NCBI GenBank assembly: GCA_002427505.1
Contig: DIRJ01000038.1
Coordinates: 30,723-94,722 of the forward strand
Reading direction: 5' to 3'
DNA: 64,000 nucleotides
Origin: Mageeibacillus sp. UBA5439
Lineage (GTDB): Bacteria > Bacillota > Clostridia > Saccharofermentanales > DTU023
Every line of letters begins with the position of its first letter. Position 1 is the first letter of the stretch. This document shows positions 27,219 to 35,338 of this stretch, piece after piece. The position numbers and the translations under genes were made by a program. The notes beneath the pieces are model-generated. The model was not told where the DNA came from. It was given only the letters and a program-made list of their open reading frames with translations, and ran no database searches.

Positions 27219-28524
27219 TTAAATTCACATTCGCCCTTTTTTTAACCAGGTCCAGCATTTCTTCAACTAAATCATCGACAGAGCGTCCGCTTGTATCAAT
27301 CAAGATCGCATCCTCTGCTTGTTTTGTCGGAGCTAAGGCACGGTTGCTGTCATTATAATCACGTTGTTGCATGTCCAGCAAGACATCTTCATAATTGCCG
27401 TTCTCACCTTTTTGCAGCATTTCCTCATAACGTCTCCTGGCCCTTATTTCCAGACTTGCTGTCACGAAAAATTTCACAGTTGCCTGGGGCAGCACGTAAG
27501 TCCCGATATCCCGTCCATCCAGAACTAAAGACTGGCGGTCTGCCAGTGCCCGCTGCAGGTCCACACAAAAGTGACGGCAGACGCTGAGCGCGCTGATATC
27601 GGAAGCCGCCTGAGATACAGCCGGAGTTCTTATGTCCTGAGTGAACTCGATGCCATCAACAAAAGTACGCTGTCCGTCAGGAGCAAGTCCTACATCAAGA
27701 TCCGTAGCGGCCAGCATTTGCTGAATCTCTGCTTCATCGGCCGGATTCAAACCCTGACGGAGGGCTTTTAAAGCCAAAGCGCGATACATGGCTCCCGTAT
27801 CTAAAAATAAAATGGAGAGTCGTGATGCTAATTCTCTGGCCAGGGTGCTCTTACCTGCTCCAGAGGGTCCGTCTATCGCAATAACAAGAGTTTCCTTCAC
27901 ATCATGGTCCTCCGTCTCTTCCAGTTTCCGATCTGAATTTTCCTCAGATAATTTTTTCAATTTACGCTCTGTTTCCTCATCTGCGTATTCACTTACCTCG
28001 TCATACATAAGCAGGTCCACTGCTTCCAGGTCCTGAGTGGATTTCAGGCCGAAGTCTGCCAGAAACAGTTCGCTTACATAAAGTAATCCGGGTCTGCCCG
28101 GAACGTCCAGCGTCCCTCTTTGTTCAACTAAACCGCGTTCAATCAGGCGCGAAACAATGCTGTCACTGTTCACACCTCGCACCATCTCTATTTCCGATCT
28201 GGTGACCGGCTCGCTATAGGCTATAACTGCCAGCACTTCGTATGACGCCTGAGACAGATCCTGCCGGTTCCTGGGGTCAAACAGAAGGGACAGGCTCTCA
28301 CCAAGCTCCGCTTTGGTAGAGAGAGCAACTTTGTCGTTGATTTCACTTAAACGCAAAGCTGAGTGCACGTCAATCTGATAACGCCGCTTCAACTGATCCA
28401 GAAGCAAATCCAGCCTTTGGGTGCTTAGATCCATCAGGTCTGCCAGCTTCGTTTTCTCAATCGGATCCCCTGCAGCGAATAAAAACGCCTCCAGCAGGAC
28501 CAGAGCTTCAACATCGCTCAACAT
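27199..28524 (-). CDS. scpB-cmk: Fused segregation/condensation protein ScpB and cytidylate kinase
   Basis: 441 residues in one uninterrupted frame. Residues 1 to about 170 are ScpB: two winged-helix domains with EAFLFAAGDPIEKTKLADL and the signature YEVLAVIAYSEPVTRSEIEMVRGVNSDSIVSRLIERGLV, then GRPGLLYV. A charged linker (about 171-210) leads to cytidylate kinase: Walker A DGPSGAGKST (218-227), DTGAMYRA, DGRDIGT (336-342) and QRDYNDSNRALAP. ScpB works with SMC and ScpA in chromosome segregation; Cmk phosphorylates CMP and dCMP. The ATG overlaps the scpA stop by seven bases. In many genomes these are separate neighbours; here rluB is missing and the two are joined. Confidence 0.92.
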   Translation of the reverse strand: MLSDVEALVLLEAFLFAAGDPIEKTKLADLMDLSTQRLDLLLDQLKRRYQIDVHSALRLSEINDKVALSTKAELGESLSLLFDPRNRQDLSQASYEVLAVIAYSEPVTRSEIEMVRGVNSDSIVSRLIERGLVEQRGTLDVPGRPGLLYVSELFLADFGLKSTQDLEAVDLLMYDEVSEYADEETERKLKKLSEENSDRKLEETEDHDVKETLVIAIDGPSGAGKSTLARELASRLSILFLDTGAMYRALALKALRQGLNPADEAEIQQMLAATDLDVGLAPDGQRTFVDGIEFTQDIRTPAVSQAASDISALSVCRHFCVDLQRALADRQSLVLDGRDIGTYVLPQATVKFFVTASLEIRARRRYEEMLQKGENGNYEDVLLDMQQRDYNDSNRALAPTKQAEDAILIDTSGRSVDDLVEEMLDLVKKRANVNLNVPDRD

Positions 28525-29297
28525 ACAGCCTTCTCCTTAGCTTCTATATAAATCGGCGAAAATACTGATCTTTGCTTTGCAGTGATCTGATTTCGCCGCA
28601 GCAGTTCAAGGACAGCCAGAAAACCTGCTATGCGTGTTTCCTTGGACTGTTCAGGCGGAAATAGTTCATAAAAGAAAAAGCGGGGTTTTTCATTCAGCTT
28701 ATCTATGAGCTCATTCATGCAGGAATTAACTGAAATTCTTTCCCGCTGCAATATTTGCTGCATGGTACTTTTACTGGACTGAAAGCGGGCTGTATTACGG
28801 TTGACAATCGTGTCAACCGCTTCAGCAAAGCGATCAATATTCAGTTTCTGCCTTCTTGTTTCTTTCTTTATACCCAGACGCTGGGGTGATTCTTCAGGCT
28901 TATAATAAGTCAGGGCATAGATTTCGCGCCGCTCCTTTAATTGCATGGCAATCATGCGGCAGCGTCTGTAGCGTAGAAGTTGAAAGATTAATTCGCTGCT
29001 GGGATCAAACTCAGTTGCTGTTTCTGTTTCCATTTTGGAAGACGGCAGCAGCAGACTCGATTTGATCTGTATCAGCGTAGCTGCCATGAGCAGAAAAGAG
29101 CTGACCAGATCCATGTCAAAAGCAGGCATTTTTTTGATTATCTCTAAATACTGATCTGTAATTGATGCGATCGAAACTTTATCTAAAGCCACATTGCCGC
29201 GCTCCAATAAATGGTCCAGAAGCGCCAGCGGACTCTCGAAAGAGTCCACATTTATATCCGGCTCCCTACTGTCAGTTTCTAGTATCTCATTCGCCAT
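28518..29297 (-). CDS. scpA: Segregation and condensation protein ScpA
   Basis: 259 residues, the kleisin that bridges SMC and ScpB. The N-terminal signature is FESPLALLDHLLERGNVALDKVSIASITDQYLEI, followed by FLLMAATLIQIKSSLLLP. The C-terminal winged helix ends VLELLRRNQITAKQRSVFSPIYI. The ATG lies ten bases after the stop of the site-2 protease gene and has a weak ribosome site. It is directly followed by scpB-cmk. Confidence 0.94.
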   Translation of the reverse strand: MANEILETDSREPDINVDSFESPLALLDHLLERGNVALDKVSIASITDQYLEIIKKMPAFDMDLVSSFLLMAATLIQIKSSLLLPSSKMETETATEFDPSSELIFQLLRYRRCRMIAMQLKERREIYALTYYKPEESPQRLGIKKETRRQKLNIDRFAEAVDTIVNRNTARFQSSKSTMQQILQRERISVNSCMNELIDKLNEKPRFFFYELFPPEQSKETRIAGFLAVLELLRRNQITAKQRSVFSPIYIEAKEKAVC

Positions 29298-29307
29298 AAT
29301 AACCGTT

Positions 29308-30024
29308 TTAAAAAACCATAGGCGGCAAGCCCAGTGCTATCTGGATCTTTTGGAAGATCCAGCTGATCGGTTGTCTGATAATGTAATCAAAAGGAAGCTG
29401 AACCCAGTTTAAAACCGTGGAAAGCGCTCCGCGAAAAAATACCACGATCACAACGAAAACCAAGCCGATGATTCGCTCCTTCTGCATAATTTTATAGTAA
29501 AGGTCCGCGGGCAGGAGGGCACCAAATATCTTATAGCCATCCAAAGGCGGCACCGGCAGCAGGTTAAATACTGCCAGCCAAATATTTACTACGTATAAGT
29601 TAAAAAACAGTTTCATGAACACATGTACAACTGAACTGCCGGCCCAGCCAAAAGCCACGGCCACAGTATACAGAAGACAATAGAGAAAGCAGGAGATCGC
29701 ACTTAAAATCACATTGGACAGGGGTCCCCATAAACTTGTGTAGACCATGCCCTGTCGAGTTGATTTTGCCTTTGTGAAGCGTGCAGGGTTGATCGGTACC
29801 GGCTTTGCATAGCCAATCCCCAGAATTAAAAACATCAAAAATCCGATCGGATCAATATGTTTTAGCGGATTCAGGGTCAACCGGCCACTTAAGGCAGCAG
29901 TATCATCACCCATACGGAAGGCGGCATAGGCATGCGACGCTTCGTGTACTGAAATCGACAGGCTTAGAACCAGAATCGTTATCAGCAGGTTAATAACATC
30001 AATTCCACCAAATATATCTAACAG
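29308..30024 (-). CDS. Site-2 protease family membrane metalloprotease (M50), probable CTG start
   Basis: 238 residues if translation starts at the CTG at 30024-30022. That codon is six bases after GAGGT. The first helix then carries LSISVHEASHAYAAFRMGDD, the HExxH zinc site. A later NLLPVPPLDGYKIFGALLP holds the third ligand. Five or six hydrophobic segments are visible. The first in-frame ATG (29913) lies after HExxH and would remove the active site, and no ATG, GTG or TTG occurs between the upstream in-frame stop (30036-30034) and that point. These short M50 proteins often precede scpA in Clostridia. The substrate is unknown. Confidence 0.85.
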   Translation of the reverse strand: MLDIFGGIDVINLLITILVLSLSISVHEASHAYAAFRMGDDTAALSGRLTLNPLKHIDPIGFLMFLILGIGYAKPVPINPARFTKAKSTRQGMVYTSLWGPLSNVILSAISCFLYCLLYTVAVAFGWAGSSVVHVFMKLFFNLYVVNIWLAVFNLLPVPPLDGYKIFGALLPADLYYKIMQKERIIGLVFVVIVVFFRGALSTVLNWVQLPFDYIIRQPISWIFQKIQIALGLPPMVF

Positions 30025-30113
30025 ATTATTACCTCATTTCGCTTTAACTCGTAAATTATAGCATAGCTATTCAATTTCAAAACGCTTTCAGAAAAGCTGA
30101 ATTGTTGTATTAG

Positions 30114-31709
30114 TTATGGTTCCGTCAGGTAGATATCAAGACCATCCGAACTTATCATCTCATCATTGACAGTGACAAACAATGCCTCAACCTGTTCAAA
30201 GGAGGATAGGAAGGAATCAATTTCATCAGCCGGAGTCAGGAACAAGGCAGTTGACAAGGTGTCACCCAGGCTGCCATCCGGGCTGATCACGGTCACCGAA
30301 CTGTAAATATTTCCCGGGCAGAGTGTCAGCGGATCAATAATATGATGATAAGCCACACCCTCATAGTTATAAGTGCGTTCATAGGAGCCGGAAGTGGTCA
30401 CAGTCATATCCTGAACAGAAAGAACTTCAATTATACCGTTTTCCTGTTCCGGATCCGGATTTTTCACACCCACTTTCCACTTGCTATTTTTAAAATTATT
30501 CTGTCCCCCCGCATAAATATTGCCCCCCAGGTCCAGCAGAAAATTCTCCGCTCCGGCCTGTTTGAGATCTTGAATCAAAAGGTCTAAAGCATATCCTTTG
30601 GCGATTGCGCCTACATCTACAGAGGCTTGCGGATCTTTGATGTAGGCAGTACCGGCCGCATGATCAAGCAGCAGATCATTGATATCACAATGAGCGGCTG
30701 CTTCTTTCAGCAGATCATCTGCAGGTATCCGGGCATGATCAGGATGGGCCAGAGAATATTGGCGTGCCTCATGCCATAAAGAAGTAACCGCACCTAACAT
30801 GATGTTGACCCTGCCCTTGGTCAGCTCTGCTGCATCAATGCCAAGCTGCAGTAAATTCATAGTTTCTTCATCCAGGGCTACCGGTGCAATTCCGGCTTGT
30901 TCATTGAGGTCTTTTAAGCTGTTTACCTCCCCTGAGTCAGCATCGAATATATTGAATTTCTGATCAAACTCCTGCAGACGCTGCTCCAGGATATCGTGCC
31001 ATTCTTCAAACTGCTCCTCATCATCAGTGTAAACAAGCAGTCTGCTGACAGTATCCAGATACTGTGTAAACAGAGCTTCCTGTTTCTTCGGCTTCTGATC
31101 AGCCGGAGCACAGGAAAAGGAAAATAGCATCAGGGGAAGCAAAAATACAGCGAGCAGAATATGTGACGAGTGTTTTAGCCATGACTCCAGCGGCCGCTGG
31201 GCCGCTTTTAGGATCAGAGAGGAAAGTGTACCCGTAACTACAGCCAGTATAAGCAGCAAAGCCACCAGGTAGTTCCAGGAAACCGGCACCTCACTAATCA
31301 GGAGGAAGATCAGGAACTGACCCAAATTATGAAACAAAGCTCCTGTCACCGATAAAATTAACAGTGGCAGTTTTTTCCGGGAAAGCTTCAGCAAAACTAT
31401 CATCGCCAGCAGAGACAGGACACTGCCGGTTAAAGATGTCAGACCTGCCAGAAGACCGCGGGTTAAAAATACATAAAGACTTTTGCCCACTGTTACACAG
31501 GCAGCACTGCCATAAGAAAGGTAAAGCAAAGCTGCCATTACCGCCACATTCGCCAGTCCATAGCGCATCGGGATCGGGGTTGGCAGAGCCGGCAATAATG
31601 ATTCAAAAAGACTCAGAGCCAAAGCCATGGCCAAAAACAAGGCGCTCAGGACTAATTGCCGTGTTTTCGCTCTTGTATTTACTTTTGAACCGGATTCAGG
31701 CAACAGCAT
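30114..31709 (-). CDS. Fused Gx transporter-like membrane protein and FAD:protein FMN transferase (ApbE)
   Basis: 531 residues. The N-terminal 190 residues are a hydrophobic protein with about six helices (SALFLAMALALSLFESLLP, PMRYGLANVAVMAALLYL), matching the Gx transporter / heptaprenyl diphosphate synthase component I family. A further hydrophobic stretch ending FSFSCAPADQ looks like a relic lipoprotein signal. From about residue 215 the protein is ApbE: VDVGAIAKGYALD, LDLGGNIYAGG, TTSGSYERTYNYEG and HHIIDPLT. ApbE attaches FMN to Thr of extracytoplasmic flavoproteins. The start is the ATG at 31709, which overlaps the NusG-II gene by 14 bases and follows AAGGAG closely. The ApbE half should face outside. 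Confidence 0.87.
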   Translation of the reverse strand: MLLPESGSKVNTRAKTRQLVLSALFLAMALALSLFESLLPALPTPIPMRYGLANVAVMAALLYLSYGSAACVTVGKSLYVFLTRGLLAGLTSLTGSVLSLLAMIVLLKLSRKKLPLLILSVTGALFHNLGQFLIFLLISEVPVSWNYLVALLLILAVVTGTLSSLILKAAQRPLESWLKHSSHILLAVFLLPLMLFSFSCAPADQKPKKQEALFTQYLDTVSRLLVYTDDEEQFEEWHDILEQRLQEFDQKFNIFDADSGEVNSLKDLNEQAGIAPVALDEETMNLLQLGIDAAELTKGRVNIMLGAVTSLWHEARQYSLAHPDHARIPADDLLKEAAAHCDINDLLLDHAAGTAYIKDPQASVDVGAIAKGYALDLLIQDLKQAGAENFLLDLGGNIYAGGQNNFKNSKWKVGVKNPDPEQENGIIEVLSVQDMTVTTSGSYERTYNYEGVAYHHIIDPLTLCPGNIYSSVTVISPDGSLGDTLSTALFLTPADEIDSFLSSFEQVEALFVTVNDEMISSDGLDIYLTEP

Positions 31710-32115
31710 CCACTCCTTCAGTTTCTGATCTTCCCTGCAGCACAATTACAAAATTATTAGGCAGGCAGGCTGCAAACTGACCTGCAAATCTGATTCTGCC
31801 TGTTTTGACGCAGACTTGATCCGGACAATCAGATCTTACAATGGCTATTGACCGATCAGGCCATTGCTGAATTTCTATCGCCGGAAGCTGGTCATAGGAA
31901 AGAAGCCGGCTTGTCCCCTCCTCCAGAATAAAGCGATCAATCACCACGCCTTCGTGATACACCAGCACCTCAATGCTGTCTGCAGGATTCAATAATGGCG
32001 GAATCAGCAATAGGGTCAGGGCCGCCACTACTATTAATCCTAATAGAATAAAATCACGCGGTCTGGCCCAGGGGCGCTGCTCGCGTGATTTATCGCTTCT
32101 TATCTCATTGTTCAT
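31696..32115 (-). CDS. NusG domain II-containing membrane protein
   Basis: 139 residues. One N-terminal transmembrane helix (about 23-43) is followed by an external domain with DCPDQVCVKTGRIRFAGQFAACLPN, the typical NusG_II block with its conserved cysteines. Such proteins commonly sit beside Gx transporter and ApbE genes in flavin-based electron-transfer loci. Its exact function is not known. It is co-transcribed with the Gx-ApbE fusion. Confidence 0.85.
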   Translation of the reverse strand: MNNEIRSDKSREQRPWARPRDFILLGLIVVAALTLLLIPPLLNPADSIEVLVYHEGVVIDRFILEEGTSRLLSYDQLPAIEIQQWPDRSIAIVRSDCPDQVCVKTGRIRFAGQFAACLPNNFVIVLQGRSETEGVDAVA

Positions 32116-32157
32116 TTATTTTCTTACTTACTTTAGTTATCGACAGACAGAAGCCGG

Positions 32158-33735
32158 CTATCCTTCGTCACTTGTGTCTGAAGGATCAACTGTCTCTGTT
32201 GCCGACTCAGCTGCTGTCGGCTCCGAAGCAGGGTCTGTTGGCACCGGCGTTACTTCAGTCTCCACAGGCTTAACTGTTAAGCTGAACTCAAAAACAGCAT
32301 TTTCCTTTAGGCCATTGTCAGCTGTCAGGATAACTGTATAAACACCTGCCGGCAAACCTTCGGCAATCACTAGCTCCTGCGCAGCATCATTCCAGCTAAT
32401 CCCGTCATTACTAGAGTTTATGCTCAGTCTGGGTGCAGGATGTCCGCTAATTTCAAATGCTCCGGAAGACGCTTGCTTATATCCTTCAATTAATTCCAGA
32501 CTTGACGGACCTGAAATCAGCGGCGCTTGCTGGGCCTTTTCAACAATTAAAGTGAACTTCAATGTCATGTCATCAAGGCTGTTACTTACTTTCAGATTGA
32601 TCTCATATTTCCCCTGAGTCAATCCCGCAGCAATATCAATTTTCTTGCTTGTATTGTTCCAGCTAATCTTTGTGCTGTCCGGGTTCATACTGATGCTGAT
32701 TTCAGGCGACGGATTACCAGTAATTGTAAAGGCAGCTGTCGAAGTCTTTTTGTAGCCTTCTGTCAATGTCAGAGTTTTATCACCACTTATGGACGGTCCT
32801 TTAAATAGTCCCTGATAGGGGTTCTCCTGATGCCAGTCAGTCGGATCCCAGCCAAGTCTGCCGGATATGCTGTAGGGTTTGCCGGCCTGGACTGCAGGAA
32901 CGGACTGCGGTGTTGGCCAGGAATAACCGGAACTATTCGTTAAAATATAAAGAGGCATACCGGGGTAAGCATAGCTTTGCATCTTAGCTGCATCCCGAAC
33001 ACTTAAACGAATACAGCCACCGGTTGTTTTATATCTGCCCAAAGCATACATACCGCCGATCCAGCATTCATTATATTCGGGTCCCTTGGAACCGCTATAC
33101 TCATATGGAACAGAGTGAAAAAAGTAATCACCCATTATTTGCGTAGGATAGCGCACGTAGCAGTCACCCAGTAAGGAAAACTTTAGATATGACGGTCTGA
33201 AGGCCGTGATTCTGATTGGTTTTCCCTCAGGCGCCTTGGGAGTTGCATTGTTGTAGCCGGTAGAACAATAAAATGCCTCTATCGGTATTTCCTGATCAGC
33301 TTCATCCAATCCATAGATTACGGTAACCTGCATGTCTTCAAAGACGCGGATAGAATGAGCCCTGCCCACTTTACCCACAGGCTTGGCAGCAAGATTAGCA
33401 GCTATTGTTGTTGTCGTTGTCGTTTTGCTTGCAGCAGTAGGGGATGTCTCCGTACTAGTAATACTATGTCTGCTTTTGCTGGGAGGAGTGTTCTCATTAA
33501 AAGCAGAACTCGAAGCAGGCTCAGATTCACCATGAGGCGGCGTATCACTGCTAGTGCCGGTCACAGCCGAAGTCGCTGTTGAGCTGTCTGCTTCACCACT
33601 GCTGGGATCGGAGGGCGTAAAATTCTGCATATTCGGAACACAGGCTAAGAGAACAGATGCCAGTAATAAAAGCATAGTAATTGAAGAAAGCAGCCCCAGC
33701 CCTCTTCTTAGTTTTATGTTTTTAAACTTAGTCAA
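32158..33735 (-). CDS. Lipoprotein L,D-transpeptidase (YkuD domain) with Ig-like repeats
   Basis: 525 residues from a TTG at 33735, six bases after CGGGAG; an ATG 15 codons upstream (33780) has a poorer site. A lipoprotein signal ends in LLASVLLAC. A Ser/Thr-rich linker follows, then the YkuD domain (YFFHSVPY and TTGGCIRLSVRDA, with the catalytic Cys in GGCIR). The usual SHGC is TGGC here. The C-terminal part holds two similar Ig-like repeats (LTEGYKKTSTAAFTITGNPSP and LIEGYKQASSGAFEISGHPAP) and an acidic Thr/Pro tail. It probably makes 3-3 crosslinks or anchors proteins in peptidoglycan at the outer membrane face. Confidence 0.87.
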   Translation of the reverse strand: MTKFKNIKLRRGLGLLSSITMLLLLASVLLACVPNMQNFTPSDPSSGEADSSTATSAVTGTSSDTPPHGESEPASSSAFNENTPPSKSRHSITSTETSPTAASKTTTTTTIAANLAAKPVGKVGRAHSIRVFEDMQVTVIYGLDEADQEIPIEAFYCSTGYNNATPKAPEGKPIRITAFRPSYLKFSLLGDCYVRYPTQIMGDYFFHSVPYEYSGSKGPEYNECWIGGMYALGRYKTTGGCIRLSVRDAAKMQSYAYPGMPLYILTNSSGYSWPTPQSVPAVQAGKPYSISGRLGWDPTDWHQENPYQGLFKGPSISGDKTLTLTEGYKKTSTAAFTITGNPSPEISISMNPDSTKISWNNTSKKIDIAAGLTQGKYEINLKVSNSLDDMTLKFTLIVEKAQQAPLISGPSSLELIEGYKQASSGAFEISGHPAPRLSINSSNDGISWNDAAQELVIAEGLPAGVYTVILTADNGLKENAVFEFSLTVKPVETEVTPVPTDPASEPTAAESATETVDPSDTSDEG

Positions 33736-33973
33736 AGTAAACTCCCGGCAAAGATGTATAGTTGTACCAATACTACACATCTTCAGATTTTATTTCTATA
33801 GATCTTATCATAACAAATATAGGCCATTTGTAGTAGATGATACGAAATCAATAGACTATAATCTGCTGAAAAATCAATGCTTTATTTATAGATTTTCATA
33901 GTAGCTATGTTATATTTAATGTAATTTGCTCTCTCTGCCAGACAATACAGGAGATGCAAAATGAAAGTGAATT

Positions 33974-35260
33974 ATGTCAGCATCCGGAAAGAAAACAAGC
34001 ACTAATCGCCACTACACTTCTGCCACTTACCGCAGTAATTTCCGCTATCGTTTATCTTTCCCTATACTTAAAGTTCTACTCACCCCTGTAATCTGGTTTT
34101 TATTCAATTATAGAGCTGATTACTACGACGCACCTAAAGACGAGAACTATTTAATACTGTCTAATCATACAGGTTCTCTGGATCCCTTGATGCTGGCAAA
34201 AAGCTTTAGAAGACCGATTTTTTTCGTCGCCTCTGATCATTTGTTTCGTCTGGGTATTATCAGCAAGATCATAGATTTCCTTGTAGCCCCTATTCCCATT
34301 ATCAAATCAAAACAGGATCTGCAGGCTCTGCGTAATATTAGTTCAGAGCTGGCAAATGGCAATACAGTTGCCTTGTTTCCCAGTGGGAGCCGGTCAGTCA
34401 GCGGGCCGGAAGAAGCTATCCCCCGCGCTACCGGCAAATTGCTCAAAATTTTGAAAGTGCCGGTTCTGCTTTATCGTCTCGAGGGCGGCTATCTCAGTTC
34501 CCCTCGTTGGGCCAGGTCACACCGCCGCGGAAAAATGAGCGGCAGAGTTGTGTATAAGCTGACAGCCGCCGATATTGAAAGATCTACACCTGAAGAGCTG
34601 AACAGGATTTTGTATGAGCATCTGGATGCCAACCCCTACGCCGGCAAAGAAAGAAATACTATTAATTATCTGGGCCGCAACTACGCTCAATATCTGGAAC
34701 GCATATTCTGGAAGTGTCCTTCCTGTTTGCGCTTACAAAGCTTGAAGTCAGAAAAAGATATTGTCTTCTGCAACTGCGGTTTCCGTCTGCGCTACAATGC
34801 CAGAGGCTACTTTGAAGCTGCGGGGAATACTGCCAGGGACCAGTTCTACGCAATACGTTTCCCGCAGGTGGATAGTTTTTATCAGTGGCAGCTAAATGAA
34901 TTAAAAAAAGACTTCAGTACTGAGAAACTGGCATCAATGAATTTGCGTCAATCAATTTTTACTGATAACGAAGAGACACTGGTACTAACATCCAAAGCCC
35001 GCAAAAATCAGAAAGTACTAAAAGGTTCACTCGCTCTCTACCCCGACAGATTGGAATATCTTGATCCTCATAGCGGAGTCTGTTTCCGCTTCCCTTTGGC
35101 GCAAATCTTTGATATTGACTGTATCGGTCCCCAGCGATTACAGTTTACAGATGCTCGGGACCAGCTGGTTTATGAAAGCTATAATAAAAAGCCCCGCTCC
35201 GCTTATAAATATATAGAAACAATTAAACAAATTAAGTCGCAGTTTCTATCAAGCAGATGA
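33974..35260 (+). CDS. Lysophospholipid acyltransferase-like protein with C-terminal zinc ribbon
   Basis: 428 residues. The first 200 residues are a PlsC-type acyltransferase: SNHTGSLDP (H65, D70, the HX4D motif) and ALFPSGSRSVSG. Residues 248-268 hold CPSC-x14-CNC, a likely zinc ribbon, followed by about 160 residues of unrecognised sequence, with a possible PH-like segment (KGSLALYPDRLEYLDPHSG). Most PlsC proteins are about 200-260 residues, so this one has a large added domain. A membrane-facing hydrophobic stretch lies at 28-48. A short 14-codon frame (33961-34005) with a better ribosome site overlaps the start. Confidence 0.75.
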   Translation: MSASGKKTSTNRHYTSATYRSNFRYRLSFPILKVLLTPVIWFLFNYRADYYDAPKDENYLILSNHTGSLDPLMLAKSFRRPIFFVASDHLFRLGIISKIIDFLVAPIPIIKSKQDLQALRNISSELANGNTVALFPSGSRSVSGPEEAIPRATGKLLKILKVPVLLYRLEGGYLSSPRWARSHRRGKMSGRVVYKLTAADIERSTPEELNRILYEHLDANPYAGKERNTINYLGRNYAQYLERIFWKCPSCLRLQSLKSEKDIVFCNCGFRLRYNARGYFEAAGNTARDQFYAIRFPQVDSFYQWQLNELKKDFSTEKLASMNLRQSIFTDNEETLVLTSKARKNQKVLKGSLALYPDRLEYLDPHSGVCFRFPLAQIFDIDCIGPQRLQFTDARDQLVYESYNKKPRSAYKYIETIKQIKSQFLSSR

Positions 35261-35286
35261 GATCAGGGACAGCTATTAAGCAGTAG

Positions 35287-35320
35287 TCTCTCCAAATAGT
35301 CAATTCAGTTATTTGAGAGA
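35287..35320 (+). promoter_or_regulatory. Hairpin in the leader of the GltS-like gene
   Basis: TCTCTCCAAATA (35287-35298) pairs with TATTTGAGAGA (35310-35320) with one bulged base. No T-run follows. It lies about 20 bases upstream of the start codon, just before AGGAGA, and may affect RNA stability or translation. Confidence 0.35.
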
Positions 35321-35338
35321 TAGTTTCAGGAGAAGAGT

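Noticed and set aside
33961..34005. A 14-codon frame overlapping the start of the zinc-ribbon acyltransferase, with a good ribosome site
   Set aside because: It could be a leader peptide, but it has no repeated codons or attenuator, so I do not call it a gene.
35287..35320. Terminator ahead of the GltS-like gene
   Set aside because: The hairpin has no T-run and is directly followed by the ribosome site, so it is listed only as a leader structure.
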